Counted from the stretch's first letter, positions 21,131-29,784 are shown. The stretch: DNA of 64,000 nt from Burkholderiaceae bacterium (GCA_018780645.1 JADMJJ010000014.1:34430-98429), one strand, 5' to 3'. Numbers and translations: made by a program. Notes: generated by a model from the sequence alone, not told the origin.

Positions 21131-22540
21131 ATGAGACAACACTTTATTGCGGGCGCCATACCGCTCGCCGCAGCGCTGCTGACTGGCTGCGCCAGCCTCG
21201 ATGGGAACGGCGGCATGTCGGCTGTTCAAGAGGCTGCCAAGACCCATCTCGGCGCAACCGTCAAGGTCGCCAGGTCGGACGATGACTTCAGGCTCATCGA
21301 TCAGCGCGTGGCCGAACTGCTCGCCCAGCCGCTGAGCGCCGATGCGGCGGTGCAGGTCGCCCTGCTCAACAACCGCGGTTTGCAGGCCAGCTTTCACGAG
21401 CTGGGCATTGCCGAGGCCGAAACGGTGCAGGCGAGCCGCCTGCCCAACCCGGGCTTCAGCATCGCGCGGATGAAGCGTGGCGATGAGCGCGAGATCGAAC
21501 GCGGCCTCTCTTTCGATCTCGGCCATCTGATTGCGCTGCCGCTGACCCGCCGGGTGGAAAGCCATCGCTTCGCGGCCGTGCAGCGCAGCGTGGCCATGGA
21601 GATGCTGTCGCTGGCGGCCGAGTCGCGCAAGGCCTTCTATGCCGCGGTGGCGGCGGAGCAGACCGCCGCCTATATGCGCGACGTGCGGACCACGGCCGAT
21701 GCCGGCGCCGAGCTCGCCAGGCGCATGGCCAGCGCCGGCAACTGGACCAAGCTGCAGCGGGCCCGCGAGCATGGCTTCTTTGCCGAGGCGGTGCTGAACT
21801 CGGCGCGCGCCGAGGCCGCACGGGTCTCGACCCGCGAACGCCTGACGCGGCTGCTGGGCCTGTGGGGCACGCGGACGGGTTTCAGTCTGCCCGGTCGGCT
21901 GCCCGACCTGCCAGAGCAGCCGCAGGACCGGCCCGACATCGAGCAGGCGGCGATGGCCAGCCGCCTCGATGTGCAGGGGGCCAGACAGACGCTGGAAGCG
22001 ATGGCCAGCAACCTGGGCCTGAGCAGGGTGACGCGCTTCATCAACGTGCTGGAACTGGGCGCCATGCGCAACAGCTCGAACGAGGCGCCGCGCCAGACCG
22101 GCTACGAGATCAGCGTCGAGATTCCGCTGTTCGACTGGGGCGACGCGCGGGTGGCCAAGGCCGAGGCGGTCTATTTGCAGAGCGTGCAGCGAGCAGCGCA
22201 GACGGCGATCGAGGCCCGCTCCGAGGTGCGCCAGGCCTACCAGGGCTATCGCACGGCCTATGACATCGCACGGCATTACCGCGACGACGTCGTGCCCACC
22301 GCCAGGCGCATTTCCGATGAGAACCTGCTGCGCTACAACGGCATGTTCATCGGCGTGTTCGAGCTGCTGGCCGACGCGCGCTCGCAGATCGCCAGCGTCA
22401 ATGCCGCTATCGAGGCGCAGCGTGACTTCTGGCTCGCTCAGGCGGATCTCGACATGGCTCTGGTCGGCAAGCCCAGCCTCGCTGGCGGTGGATCCTCAGC
22501 GGCAGTGGTCAGCGGCGCTGCCGGCGGCCCGGCCCATTGA
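21131..22540 (+). CDS. TolC/CusC-like outer-membrane efflux lipoprotein
   Basis: 469 residues, outer-membrane factor (OEP) family. A lipobox LLTGC puts the lipidated Cys at residue 20. Two OEP repeats are visible: AAVQVALLNNRGLQASFHELGIAEAE with SRLPNPGFSI, and the second half around YEISVEIPLFDWGDARVAKAE with EVRQAYQGYRTAYDIA, matching helical coiled-coil barrel segments. In a complete heavy-metal RND system this channel pairs with a CusB-like adaptor and CusA-like pump; neither is present in the window. It ends in ...AAGGPAH and overlaps potential upstream starts of the multicopper oxidase gene. Possibly transports or assembles periplasmic copper components, but this is inference. Confidence 0.88.
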   Translation: MRQHFIAGAIPLAAALLTGCASLDGNGGMSAVQEAAKTHLGATVKVARSDDDFRLIDQRVAELLAQPLSADAAVQVALLNNRGLQASFHELGIAEAETVQASRLPNPGFSIARMKRGDEREIERGLSFDLGHLIALPLTRRVESHRFAAVQRSVAMEMLSLAAESRKAFYAAVAAEQTAAYMRDVRTTADAGAELARRMASAGNWTKLQRAREHGFFAEAVLNSARAEAARVSTRERLTRLLGLWGTRTGFSLPGRLPDLPEQPQDRPDIEQAAMASRLDVQGARQTLEAMASNLGLSRVTRFINVLELGAMRNSSNEAPRQTGYEISVEIPLFDWGDARVAKAEAVYLQSVQRAAQTAIEARSEVRQAYQGYRTAYDIARHYRDDVVPTARRISDENLLRYNGMFIGVFELLADARSQIASVNAAIEAQRDFWLAQADLDMALVGKPSLAGGGSSAAVVSGAAGGPAH

Positions 22541-22554
22541 ACAAGGACATGAAC

Positions 22555-23967
22555 ATGCTTTCACGACGCAATTTCTTCCAGGGCGCCGGGGCGCTGACAG
22601 CGGCCGTTTCGGCCGCCGCCGTCAGCCGTGTGGCGATGGCCGCACTGCCCGAGCCGGTGATGCAGGCCAAGCCCGACACGATGCCGCCGCTGGTGCCCGG
22701 CACCGGGCGGCCCTACAAGCCGGTGGTCACGCTCAATGGCTGGACTTGCCCATGGCGCATGAACCAGGGGATCAAGGAGTTCCATCTGGTGGCCGAACCG
22801 GTCGTGCGCGAGCTGGCACCCGGCACCAAGGCCCATCTGTGGGGCTACAACGGCCAGTCGCCGGGTCCGACGATCGAGGTGGTGGAGGGCGACCGCGTGC
22901 GCATCTTCGTCACCAACAAGCTGCCCGAGCACACCAGCATCCACTGGCATGGCCAGCGCCTGCCCAATGGCATGGACGGCGTGTCGGGGCTGACGCAGAA
23001 GTCGATTCAGCCGGGCAAGACCTATGTCTACGAGTTCGTGGCGCGCCGGCCGGGCACCTTCATGTACCACCCCCATGCGGACGAAATGACGCAGATGGCC
23101 ATGGGCATGATGGGCTTCTGGGTCACGCATCCGAAGGTGAAGAACCCCCTGATCGACGAGGTCGACCGCGACTTCTGCTTTCTGCTCAATGCCTTCGACA
23201 TCGATCCCGGCGCGGCCACGCCCAAGATCATGACCATGCTGGACTTCAATCTCTGGTGCTGGAACAGCCGCATCTTTCCGGGCATCGACACCCTGAACGT
23301 GCGCAAGGGCGACAAGGTGCGCATACGCGTCGGCAACCTGACGATGACCAATCATCCGATCCATCTGCATGGCCACGAATTCATGGTCACCGGCACCGAC
23401 GGCGGCCCGGTGCCCAGGACCGCCCGCTGGCCCGAAGTGACGACCGATGTGGCCGTGGGCCAGATGCGCCAGGTCGAGTTCCTCGCGGACGAGGAGGGCG
23501 ACTGGGCCTTCCACTGCCACAAGAGCCACCACACGATGAATGCGATGGGCCACAACGTGCCGACGATGATTGGCGTCGATCACCGCGAGGTGGTCAGGCA
23601 GATCACCAGGCTCGTGCCCGACTACATGGTGATGGGCGAGCGCGGCATGGCCGATATGGGCGAGATGGAGATGCCGCTGCCCGACAACACCGTGCCGATG
23701 ATGACGGGCCAGGGCCCGTTTGGGGGTGTCGAGATGGGCGGCATGTTCTCGATCCTGAAGGTGCGCAAGGAGCAAAAGCCCGGCGACTACAGCGACCCCG
23801 GCTGGTACCACCACCCCAAGGGCGAGGTCGCCTTCGAGTGGACCGGCGCGCTGCCCGAGCCCGCACGCTTTGCTGCCGAGGGCGGGCAGTCGATGCCGCG
23901 CCAGCAGGCCGCCCCGCACGCCGAGCCGCTGGCCGTGCGCAAGCCCAGCGGCCACCAAGGACATTGA
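22555..23967 (+). CDS. TAT-exported multicopper oxidase (copper tolerance type)
   Basis: 470 residues from the ATG at 22555, chosen because AAGGA lies 7 bp upstream; ATG 22549 and TTG 22537 are alternatives in frame. Twin-arginine signal SRRNFFQG at residues 3-10. All four copper-ligand blocks are present: HWHG (from H130), HPH (from H172), HPIHLHGH (from H267) and HCHKSHHTMNAM (from H320), giving T1 and T2/T3 sites. A Met/Gly-rich C-terminal segment (GERGMADMGEMEMPLP, GGVEMGGM) probably binds Cu(I). Likely oxidises Cu(I) to less toxic Cu(II) in the periplasm. The next gene starts immediately after its stop. Similar to CopA/CueO-like enzymes; the exact subfamily needs phylogeny. Confidence 0.92.
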   Translation: MLSRRNFFQGAGALTAAVSAAAVSRVAMAALPEPVMQAKPDTMPPLVPGTGRPYKPVVTLNGWTCPWRMNQGIKEFHLVAEPVVRELAPGTKAHLWGYNGQSPGPTIEVVEGDRVRIFVTNKLPEHTSIHWHGQRLPNGMDGVSGLTQKSIQPGKTYVYEFVARRPGTFMYHPHADEMTQMAMGMMGFWVTHPKVKNPLIDEVDRDFCFLLNAFDIDPGAATPKIMTMLDFNLWCWNSRIFPGIDTLNVRKGDKVRIRVGNLTMTNHPIHLHGHEFMVTGTDGGPVPRTARWPEVTTDVAVGQMRQVEFLADEEGDWAFHCHKSHHTMNAMGHNVPTMIGVDHREVVRQITRLVPDYMVMGERGMADMGEMEMPLPDNTVPMMTGQGPFGGVEMGGMFSILKVRKEQKPGDYSDPGWYHHPKGEVAFEWTGALPEPARFAAEGGQSMPRQQAAPHAEPLAVRKPSGHQGH

Positions 23968-24537
23968 ATGAAGAAGCTATCGATGATGAAGATGAAACAA
24001 CGCACCGCGCTGCTGATGGTGGCCGTCAGCCTGGGCCTGATGGCCGGCACAGGAGCCGCCATGGCCCATGGCGAAAAGGCCCATGCCGCCGCCCCGCTGA
24101 AGCTGGAACAGAAGGCCTGGGGCATTGCCGCCAAGCCCGCGGCCGCCAGGCGCACGATCCAGGTCAGGATGACCGACGCGATGCGCTTCGTGCCCGCTCA
24201 GCTGACCGTCAAGCAGGGCGAGACCGTTCGCATCGTGATCCGCAACGAGGGCGGGATGCTGCACGAGTTCGTGCTGGGCACGAAGAAGGAACTCGACGAG
24301 CACGCCGCGCTGATGCTCAAGTTCCCGGACATGGAGCATGACGAGCCCTATATGGCCCATGTGCCCGCCGGCAAGAGCGGCGAGATCGTCTGGACCTTCA
24401 ACCGCGCCGGTGACTTTGACTTCGCCTGCCTGATCGCCGGCCACTACCAGGCCGGCATGGTGGGTAAGGTCAAGGTTGTGGCAAGCAAGGGCGCCAAGCC
24501 CGGCAAGGAGGGTGGCGATGTCGAATCCAAGCAGTGA
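23968..24537 (+). CDS. Exported cupredoxin-domain copper protein
   Basis: 189 residues; signal peptide ending AAMAHG (about residue 31). A single cupredoxin fold is indicated by IQVRMTDAMRFVPAQLTVKQGETVRIVIRN and VWTFNRAGDFDFACLIAGHYQAGM. Type-1 copper ligands are all visible: His99 (MLHEFVLG), Cys154, His159 and Met164. The insert HAALMLKFPDMEHDEPYMAH between ligands adds His/Met residues. The start codon follows the oxidase stop directly, so it is co-translated and may act as its electron carrier or as a periplasmic copper buffer. The last 20 bp overlap the DUF411 gene. Confidence 0.9.
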   Translation: MKKLSMMKMKQRTALLMVAVSLGLMAGTGAAMAHGEKAHAAAPLKLEQKAWGIAAKPAAARRTIQVRMTDAMRFVPAQLTVKQGETVRIVIRNEGGMLHEFVLGTKKELDEHAALMLKFPDMEHDEPYMAHVPAGKSGEIVWTFNRAGDFDFACLIAGHYQAGMVGKVKVVASKGAKPGKEGGDVESKQ

Positions 24538-25018
24538 GCCGCGCGCAGGCGCCCGCCGCCGCCTCGTCTTGACCGGCGCCGCCGCCTGGCTGCTGGCAAC
24601 GGCCGCCGGCGCGAAGACCTCGCCACCCGCCAAGGCGCTGATACCGATCCAGGTCTGGAAGGGCCCCGCCTGCGGCTGCTGCCAGGACTGGATCCGTCAC
24701 CTGGAAGCCCATGGCTTCCAGGTGCAGGCCAGCGACAGCGGCAACACCGATGCGCGGCAACGCCTCGGCGTCGAACTTAAGTACGGCTCGTGCCACACCG
24801 CCCTGGTCGGTGGCTACGCCATCGAAGGCCATGTGCCGGCACGCGAGATCAAAAGGCTGCTGCTGGAGCGGCCGCAGGCCATCGGCCTGGCGGTGCCAGC
24901 AATGCCCATCGGCTCGCCCGGCATGGACGGCCCGGAATACGGCGACCGCAAGGATCCCTATGACGTGCTGCTGCTGAGCAGGAACGGCGGCGCACGTGTC
25001 TATCAAAGCTACCGTTGA
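24518..25018 (+). CDS. DUF411 family exported metal-binding protein
   Basis: 166 residues from the ATG at 24518, preceded by a strong AAGGAGGG 4 bp upstream; it overlaps the cupredoxin gene by 20 bp. N-terminal RRRLVLTGAAAWLLATAAGA is an export signal. DUF411 core: IQVWKGPACGCCQDWIRHLE with the Cys trio at 52, 54 and 55, GYGSCHTALVGGYAIEGHVP-type segment (here KYGSCHTALVGGYAIEGHVP) and GLAVPAMPIGSPGM, ending in VLLL. The family is regularly found with copper and silver resistance genes, where it is presumed to bind Cu(I) through the CGCC motif. No enzymatic role is known. Confidence 0.9.
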   Translation: MSNPSSEPRAGARRRLVLTGAAAWLLATAAGAKTSPPAKALIPIQVWKGPACGCCQDWIRHLEAHGFQVQASDSGNTDARQRLGVELKYGSCHTALVGGYAIEGHVPAREIKRLLLERPQAIGLAVPAMPIGSPGMDGPEYGDRKDPYDVLLLSRNGGARVYQSYR

Positions 25019-25031
25019 AGGAGCAAACCCC

Positions 25032-25331
25032 ATGAAGGCAAACATCGCCCTGGCCGCACTGCTGGCCGCCACTGCGCTGAGTACCTCGGTCATCGCGCAA
25101 GCCGCCGAGATGACCGACGGCGAGATCAGGAAGGTCGACAAGGACAGCAAGAAGCTGACCATCAGGCATGGCGAGATCAAGAGCCTCGACATGCCCGGCA
25201 TGACCATGGTGTTCCAGGTCAAGGACCCGGCCGTGCTGGATCGGGTCAAGGCGGGTGACAAGATCCGCTTCAAGGTCGAGAAGAATGCCAGCGGCTTCGT
25301 CGTGACCGAGCTGCAGCCGGCGGCCAAGTAG
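25032..25331 (+). CDS. CusF-like periplasmic copper-binding protein with Met in place of the site Trp
   Basis: 99 residues from the ATG at 25032, signal peptide ending AQAA (about 25). OB-fold CusF/CopK-like domain: EIRKVDKDSKKLTIRHGEIK then LDMPGMTMVFQV. Aligning to E. coli CusF, the copper residues His36, Met47 and Met49 correspond to His46, Met57 and Met59, but the cation-pi Trp44 (NWPEMTM) is Met54 (DMPGMTM). The site may therefore be a three-Met/one-His site. In Cus systems CusF hands Cu(I)/Ag(I) to CusB; here no CusB or CusA is encoded nearby. Follows DUF411 by 13 bp. Confidence 0.9.
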   Translation: MKANIALAALLAATALSTSVIAQAAEMTDGEIRKVDKDSKKLTIRHGEIKSLDMPGMTMVFQVKDPAVLDRVKAGDKIRFKVEKNASGFVVTELQPAAK

Positions 25332-25464
25332 GGCTGCGCTTGCCTGAGCCGATCTTGAATCGTCTGACGGGTTGATGAATGTCAAAGGACTGGATCTGTT
25401 GGAGCCGCAGCATGCAGAACTGTCGGGCGTTCGGACATCCTTGCTCCACTTATCGGAGGTCACC

Positions 25465-25902
25465 ATGAACAAGTTCCTCACTCTGGCTGCCACGCTGCCG
25501 CTTGTCGTTGGCTGTGCCGCAACCCAAACCAAGGGGCTCGAACACCAGGCCCATCATCCAGACGGGGCCGCGTCTGCCGCCGTTGCCAAGCCGATGCCGG
25601 GCATGGGCGGGGACATGGCCGTCAAGATGAAGGCCATGCAGGAGATGCACCAGAAGATGATGGCTGCCAGGACTGCTGAAGAGCGGCAGGCGCTGATGGC
25701 CGAGCACATGAAGGCCATGCAGGGCGGCATGGGGATGATGAAAGGCATGTCCGGCGGCGCGGCGATGGGCAAGGAGATGCCTGCCGACCCGCAGCGCCGC
25801 ATGCAGACCATGGAGCAGCGCATGGACATGATGCAGATGATGATGGAGATGATGATGGACCGGATGCCCGCCGGCCCTGCTCCGACCTCCAGCGGCAAGT
25901 AG
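25465..25902 (+). CDS. Methionine-rich lipoprotein, putative copper sponge
   Basis: 145 residues with 30 methionines. The start at 25465 has a strong GGAGGT 5 bp upstream; the frame is open farther 5' without support. Lipobox LVVGC puts the lipidated Cys at 17. After a short His segment (HQAHH) the chain is repetitive: MPGMGGDMAVKMKAMQEMH, MKAMQGGMGMMKGM and a C-terminal run of clustered Met triplets (about 118-138). Met-rich motifs of this sort bind Cu(I), as in CopA/PcoA and CopB families, so a periplasm-facing copper buffer is likely. No known named family recognised. Followed by a bidirectional terminator. Separated by about 130 bp from the CusF-like gene, so it may have its own promoter. 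Confidence 0.78.
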   Translation: MNKFLTLAATLPLVVGCAATQTKGLEHQAHHPDGAASAAVAKPMPGMGGDMAVKMKAMQEMHQKMMAARTAEERQALMAEHMKAMQGGMGMMKGMSGGAAMGKEMPADPQRRMQTMEQRMDMMQMMMEMMMDRMPAGPAPTSSGK

Positions 25903-26024
25903 GCCCGGGCCCGCATCGGGCCGAGTTGCCCTGCTTCAGGGGCGCCTGAAACAGACTTGTCTTCAACCCTAGTTCTGATCGTTGATCTTGTCCCAGGCTT
26001 GTCGGGACGCTAAGCGCCATGAAA

Positions 26025-26054
26025 AAAGCCACTCCTGGTTTCAGGAGTGGCTTT
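26025..26054. terminator. Bidirectional terminator between copper cluster and TonB receptor
   Basis: 13-bp perfect stem AAAGCCACTCCTG / CAGGAGTGGCTTT with a GTTT loop. Plus strand ends in CTTTCT; minus strand reads into TTTTTTC. It serves the converging Met-rich lipoprotein gene and TonB receptor gene. Confidence 0.88.
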
Positions 26055-26088
26055 CTGGTCGCCCGCCGCTAGCAAGCGGCGGTCTGCT

Positions 26089-29000
26089 TCAGAACTCGTA
26101 GCGCACGGTGACCTGCACGGCCCACTGCGACTCGCCACGGGCCTGGCGGGTTTCGTAGTCGTCGGCGCCGATCACGCTGTAGACATACTTGCCGTTCTCC
26201 ATGCCAGCGAAGTTCACGAAGCCACGACGATTGCCGCCGTTGCCGCCACCGGCGGTGAAGGGGATCTCGTCGATACGGCCCCAGCGCTTGTTCAGCAGGT
26301 TGCCGACGTTGAGGATGTCAAAGGTCACCACACCCTTCTGGCTCGGGCGGAAGCCCGGGATTTCCTGGCTGATGCGCAGGTCGAAGCTGTTGGTGAACTT
26401 GGACAGGCTGGTGTTGCGAGCCACCACGCCGCCCTTGGCCGCGCTGAGTGCCGAGTCGGCATCCACCACTTCCCAGAACTTGGCCTCGGCCTGGGCCGGG
26501 GTCAGGCCGCTGGCCGTGGTGCCGCGGAAGATGACTTCACCCGAGCCCGGAGCCTTGGGGATGTACATCAGGTCGTTGCCGATCACGCCATCGCCGTTCA
26601 TGTCGTTCTTGAAGGTCCAGCTGTAGGGCTTGCCCGAGCGGCCTTCGTAGAACAGACCGAAGGTGGTCTTGTAGGCTCCGACGAAGGCCTTGGACCAGTT
26701 CAGCGAGCCGTTGAAGCGGTCACGAATCAGCGATGCCGAGGCAGCGTTGACTTCCTCGTTCGGGTTCAGGATCGCCCGGTTGGCGTAGTTGGAGCTGGAG
26801 GTCGAGGAGGTCAGCGGGCTGACTTCGTCGGCATCGGTGCGGGTGTAGGCCACCGACCAGCCCAGGCCCTGCTTGGCCGGGCTCGTCAGCGACAGGGTCA
26901 GCGCATTGCCACCACCCTGGCTGGTGCGTTCGGCCAGGAAGGCGTTGCCATAGGCGCGGTCACGCTTGTCGCGCGCCGAAGCGCCGCAACCCGTGGTCGC
27001 AGAGGCGTCGCCGGCCACCCAGCAGTTGCGGCTCAGACCGGCGGCGTTGTAGAACAGGTCGCGGCCGTCGAAGGCCGTCACCGATGGTGCGCCCAGGTTC
27101 AGCTGCTTGTAGAAGATGCCGTCCTTGGTCTTGGTGTGCAGCCATTCGGCGCCTGCCACCAGGCCCATCCAGGGCAGTTCGGTGTCCACACCCAGGTTCA
27201 GCTTCCAGACCGAGGGCTGTTTCAGATTGCCTGAGATGAAGTCCACATTGGCCGCCGGAGGCACGCCGGTGATGGTCGGCTGGTTGGCGGTGTCCGAGGT
27301 GAACAGCAGGGTCGGCGGGCACAGCGGCGAGGTCTGGTTGCAGCTCAGCGTGGCCGTGGCCATGCCGGTGTTCGAGTAGGGGTTGGACAGCCAGACGTTG
27401 GCCGCCGCGCCCTGGAACAGGCCGAAACCACCGCGCACCTGCGTGCGGCGCTTGTCGGCCGAGCGGATCGCGTAGTTGAAGCCGAAGCGCGGCTGTACCA
27501 GGTCCTGACCGTCGATGGTCTGGCTGTTGTCATAGCCGAACTTGGTCAGGGCCGCCTGGTTGAACAGCGGCTTGTCACCGGTGCTGGCCTTGTCGATGCG
27601 GATGCCGCCAGTCAGGGTCAGGTCCTTGTTGACGGTCCAGGTGTCCTGCACGAACAGGCCCAGGTTCTGCAGCGACCAGTTGGCCGCGCCCTGATCGATC
27701 ACGCCGCCGCCCAGGGGCAGCTGCACGGTGTAGGTGGTGGGCTTGCCCGCTGCCCACAGGGCCGCCGGATCGACACCACGGAAGGTGTAGGTGCCCTTGG
27801 TGTTCTGCAGGAAGGCGTTGAAGGTGTCGTTCTTGCTGTAATCGCCACCGAACTTCAGTTCGTGGTCATCCAGCGCCCAGTTGCCGGCCAGGTAGGCGTC
27901 CAGCGTCTTGGTGCCCAGCACGTTGAAATGGCGGCTGTTCTCGGTGCCCAGGAACAGCGTGCGATCGACGCGGTTGGCGGCGTCGGACTGATAGACCAGA
28001 GCGATCTGCGGCAGATTGGCGTTGTTGTCCGGCGCGCTGTCGTACTTGCGGTTGGAGATCTTGAATTCGGTCGAGAAGTCGGGCGTCCAGTCGGCGAACC
28101 ATTGGCCGACCACGGTTTCTATGACCTTCTTCTGCGTCCACCAGTAGGAGCTCATCGACAGCGAGTTGGCATTGAAGCCGGCGAAGGTAGGCTCGCCCTG
28201 CTCGGTTTTGGCCAGGCGCAGGCTGGCACGGTGCTTGTCGTTGATGTTCCAGTCCAGCTTCAGCAGGTAGTCCTTGACCACCAGCTCGACGCCGCTGGGC
28301 ACCTCGGGGCTGCCGATATCGATGCCGTACTTGTCCTTGGCCACCTGCTGGGCGGCAGCGATCTGGGCCGGGGTGATGGCCACATTGGTCAACGCACTGC
28401 CGGTCGGGCCGAAGCTTGGCGCCGAGCGCGAGCTGCGCATCTCCTCAAAGCTGGTGAAGAAGAACAGCTTGTCCTTGATGATCGGACCACCGAGCACGAA
28501 GCCCTTGGTGTCTTCCTTGAACTTGGCTGGGGCGAAGTAGGTGCCCTTGACCCGGTCGAAGCGGTCGCCGGCCATGCTGTCGTCACGATAGACGTAATAG
28601 ACGCTGCCCTTGAACTCGTTGGTGCCCGACTTGGTCACCGCATTGATGTTGGCGCCGGTATAACCCTGCTGGGAGACGTCGTAGTTCGACAGATTGACCT
28701 GCACCGACTGGATCGCGTCGATCGAGATCGGCTGCTTGGCGGTCGGCAGGTTGTTGCCTTCCAGTCCGAAGGTGTCGTTGGTGCGCACGCCGTCGACGGT
28801 GATCGAGTTGAAGCGCACGTTCTGGCCCAGGGCCGAGATCTCGCCGCGTTCCTTGTCGGTCTGAGACAGGCGCGGGTCGCTGCGTGCATAGTCCTGCAGA
28901 TTCCGGGCGACCGAGGCAAAGGCATCGAGCTCCTGGCGGCCGATGCTGGTGCCCGCACCCATCGTGCTGCTGTTGAACTTGCTGGCGGCCTGGCTTTGGC

Positions 29001-29382
29001 CGGTCACGGTCACGGTGCTCAGCGCGGTGGCGGCGCCACCCAGGCTGACGTCCAGGTTCAGCGATTCGGCAAGCGCCAGGAACAGGCCGTCGCGCACTTC
29101 TCGGTCTGCACCCTTGCTGACGGTAATGATGTAAGGGCCACCCACGCGCAGGCCGCGGGCCACATAGCGGCCCTCGTTGTCGGTGACCAGCGTGCTTGCG
29201 GAGCCCGACTCACGGTGCAGGATGGACACCGTGGCGCCGGCCACCGGCTTGCCATCGGCGCCCGTGATGCGACCGGCTACCGCCGCCGTCGTGTTCTGGG
29301 CCAATGCCGGCGCCGAGGCGACGATCGCCACCGCCGCATACAGCGCGGTGCGCTGGAAGCCATGCCAATATTTGCTGCTCAT
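26089..29382 (-). CDS. Oar-like TonB-dependent receptor with N-terminal carboxypeptidase-regulatory domain
   Basis: 1097-residue outer-membrane receptor. Signal peptide to about residue 28 (ASAPALAQ), then a CarboxypepD_reg/CNA_B-like fold (AAVAGRITGADGKPVAGATVSI to LNLDVSLG, about 33-118), a plug domain (SIGRQELDAFASVARNLQDY, SITVDGVRTND, INAVTKSGTNEFKGSVYYVY) and a 22-strand type barrel ending in the aromatic VTVRYEF. Length and layout match Oar/OmpA-related receptors. Ribosome-binding GAGGAG lies before the ATG. The ligand is unknown; location next to exported amylases and two LacI-type sites upstream suggest a carbohydrate, perhaps large maltodextrins, while the copper cluster on the other side is cut off by a terminator. 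Confidence 0.92.
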   Translation of the reverse strand: MSSKYWHGFQRTALYAAVAIVASAPALAQNTTAAVAGRITGADGKPVAGATVSILHRESGSASTLVTDNEGRYVARGLRVGGPYIITVSKGADREVRDGLFLALAESLNLDVSLGGAATALSTVTVTGQSQAASKFNSSTMGAGTSIGRQELDAFASVARNLQDYARSDPRLSQTDKERGEISALGQNVRFNSITVDGVRTNDTFGLEGNNLPTAKQPISIDAIQSVQVNLSNYDVSQQGYTGANINAVTKSGTNEFKGSVYYVYRDDSMAGDRFDRVKGTYFAPAKFKEDTKGFVLGGPIIKDKLFFFTSFEEMRSSRSAPSFGPTGSALTNVAITPAQIAAAQQVAKDKYGIDIGSPEVPSGVELVVKDYLLKLDWNINDKHRASLRLAKTEQGEPTFAGFNANSLSMSSYWWTQKKVIETVVGQWFADWTPDFSTEFKISNRKYDSAPDNNANLPQIALVYQSDAANRVDRTLFLGTENSRHFNVLGTKTLDAYLAGNWALDDHELKFGGDYSKNDTFNAFLQNTKGTYTFRGVDPAALWAAGKPTTYTVQLPLGGGVIDQGAANWSLQNLGLFVQDTWTVNKDLTLTGGIRIDKASTGDKPLFNQAALTKFGYDNSQTIDGQDLVQPRFGFNYAIRSADKRRTQVRGGFGLFQGAAANVWLSNPYSNTGMATATLSCNQTSPLCPPTLLFTSDTANQPTITGVPPAANVDFISGNLKQPSVWKLNLGVDTELPWMGLVAGAEWLHTKTKDGIFYKQLNLGAPSVTAFDGRDLFYNAAGLSRNCWVAGDASATTGCGASARDKRDRAYGNAFLAERTSQGGGNALTLSLTSPAKQGLGWSVAYTRTDADEVSPLTSSTSSSNYANRAILNPNEEVNAASASLIRDRFNGSLNWSKAFVGAYKTTFGLFYEGRSGKPYSWTFKNDMNGDGVIGNDLMYIPKAPGSGEVIFRGTTASGLTPAQAEAKFWEVVDADSALSAAKGGVVARNTSLSKFTNSFDLRISQEIPGFRPSQKGVVTFDILNVGNLLNKRWGRIDEIPFTAGGGNGGNRRGFVNFAGMENGKYVYSVIGADDYETRQARGESQWAVQVTVRYEF

Positions 29383-29540
29383 TCCAATAACTCCTCAAAA
29401 AGAACTCACCGATGCTTGAAAGGATCGTCGGCCCTGTCGCCTGACCCCCGCCGAACCATCACTCTGCCGCAGCCGACCATCGCGCCAGCGTCCTGGCGGC
29501 TGCTAATCCCTGATTCACGCCCGCAGGCCCTTTCGAGGGC

Positions 29541-29554
29541 TCGCAAACGTTTTC
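29541..29554. promoter_or_regulatory. LacI-type operator candidate, proximal
   Basis: TCGCAAACGTTTTC, with the near-palindromic core GCAAACGTTTTC around CG typical of LacI-family repressors. It lies about 160 bp upstream of the receptor start. An identical 14-mer occurs 230 bp further upstream. Confidence 0.6.
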
Positions 29555-29622
29555 CTCTTCCTTGCCCTGACCATTTCAAAAGGTCCCGACCCGTGTCCGC
29601 CTTGCTCCGCGGCCCCACGCGC

Positions 29623-29643
29623 TTGTCACAAACAAGATGACAA
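29623..29643. promoter_or_regulatory. Inverted repeat TTGTCA-N9-TGACAA
   Basis: Perfect 6-bp arms, 9-bp spacer, between the two LacI-type sites upstream of the TonB receptor. Could be a second regulator's site or part of the promoter (TTGTCA resembles a -35 on either strand). No partner known. Confidence 0.35.
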
Positions 29644-29770
29644 CTCGCAATTACCATGCCCGTCGCTATGGAAGGGCCGGCCGATTAGGCCTGTGTACCG
29701 TCCCTGGTCTGACCGGCGAAGAAGCCACATTCGATCAATCTGAATCCAAAAAATGTACCACCAGGGGTGG

Positions 29771-29784
29771 TCGCAAACGTTTTC
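29771..29784. promoter_or_regulatory. LacI-type operator candidate, distal
   Basis: Second identical TCGCAAACGTTTTC. The 230-bp distance equals about 22 helical turns, so both sites would face the same side of the helix, an arrangement compatible with repression by DNA looping. Confidence 0.55.

Noticed and set aside
27862..29640. 592-codon plus-strand frame over the TonB receptor
   Set aside because: Shadow of the receptor gene with no ribosome-binding site or domain.
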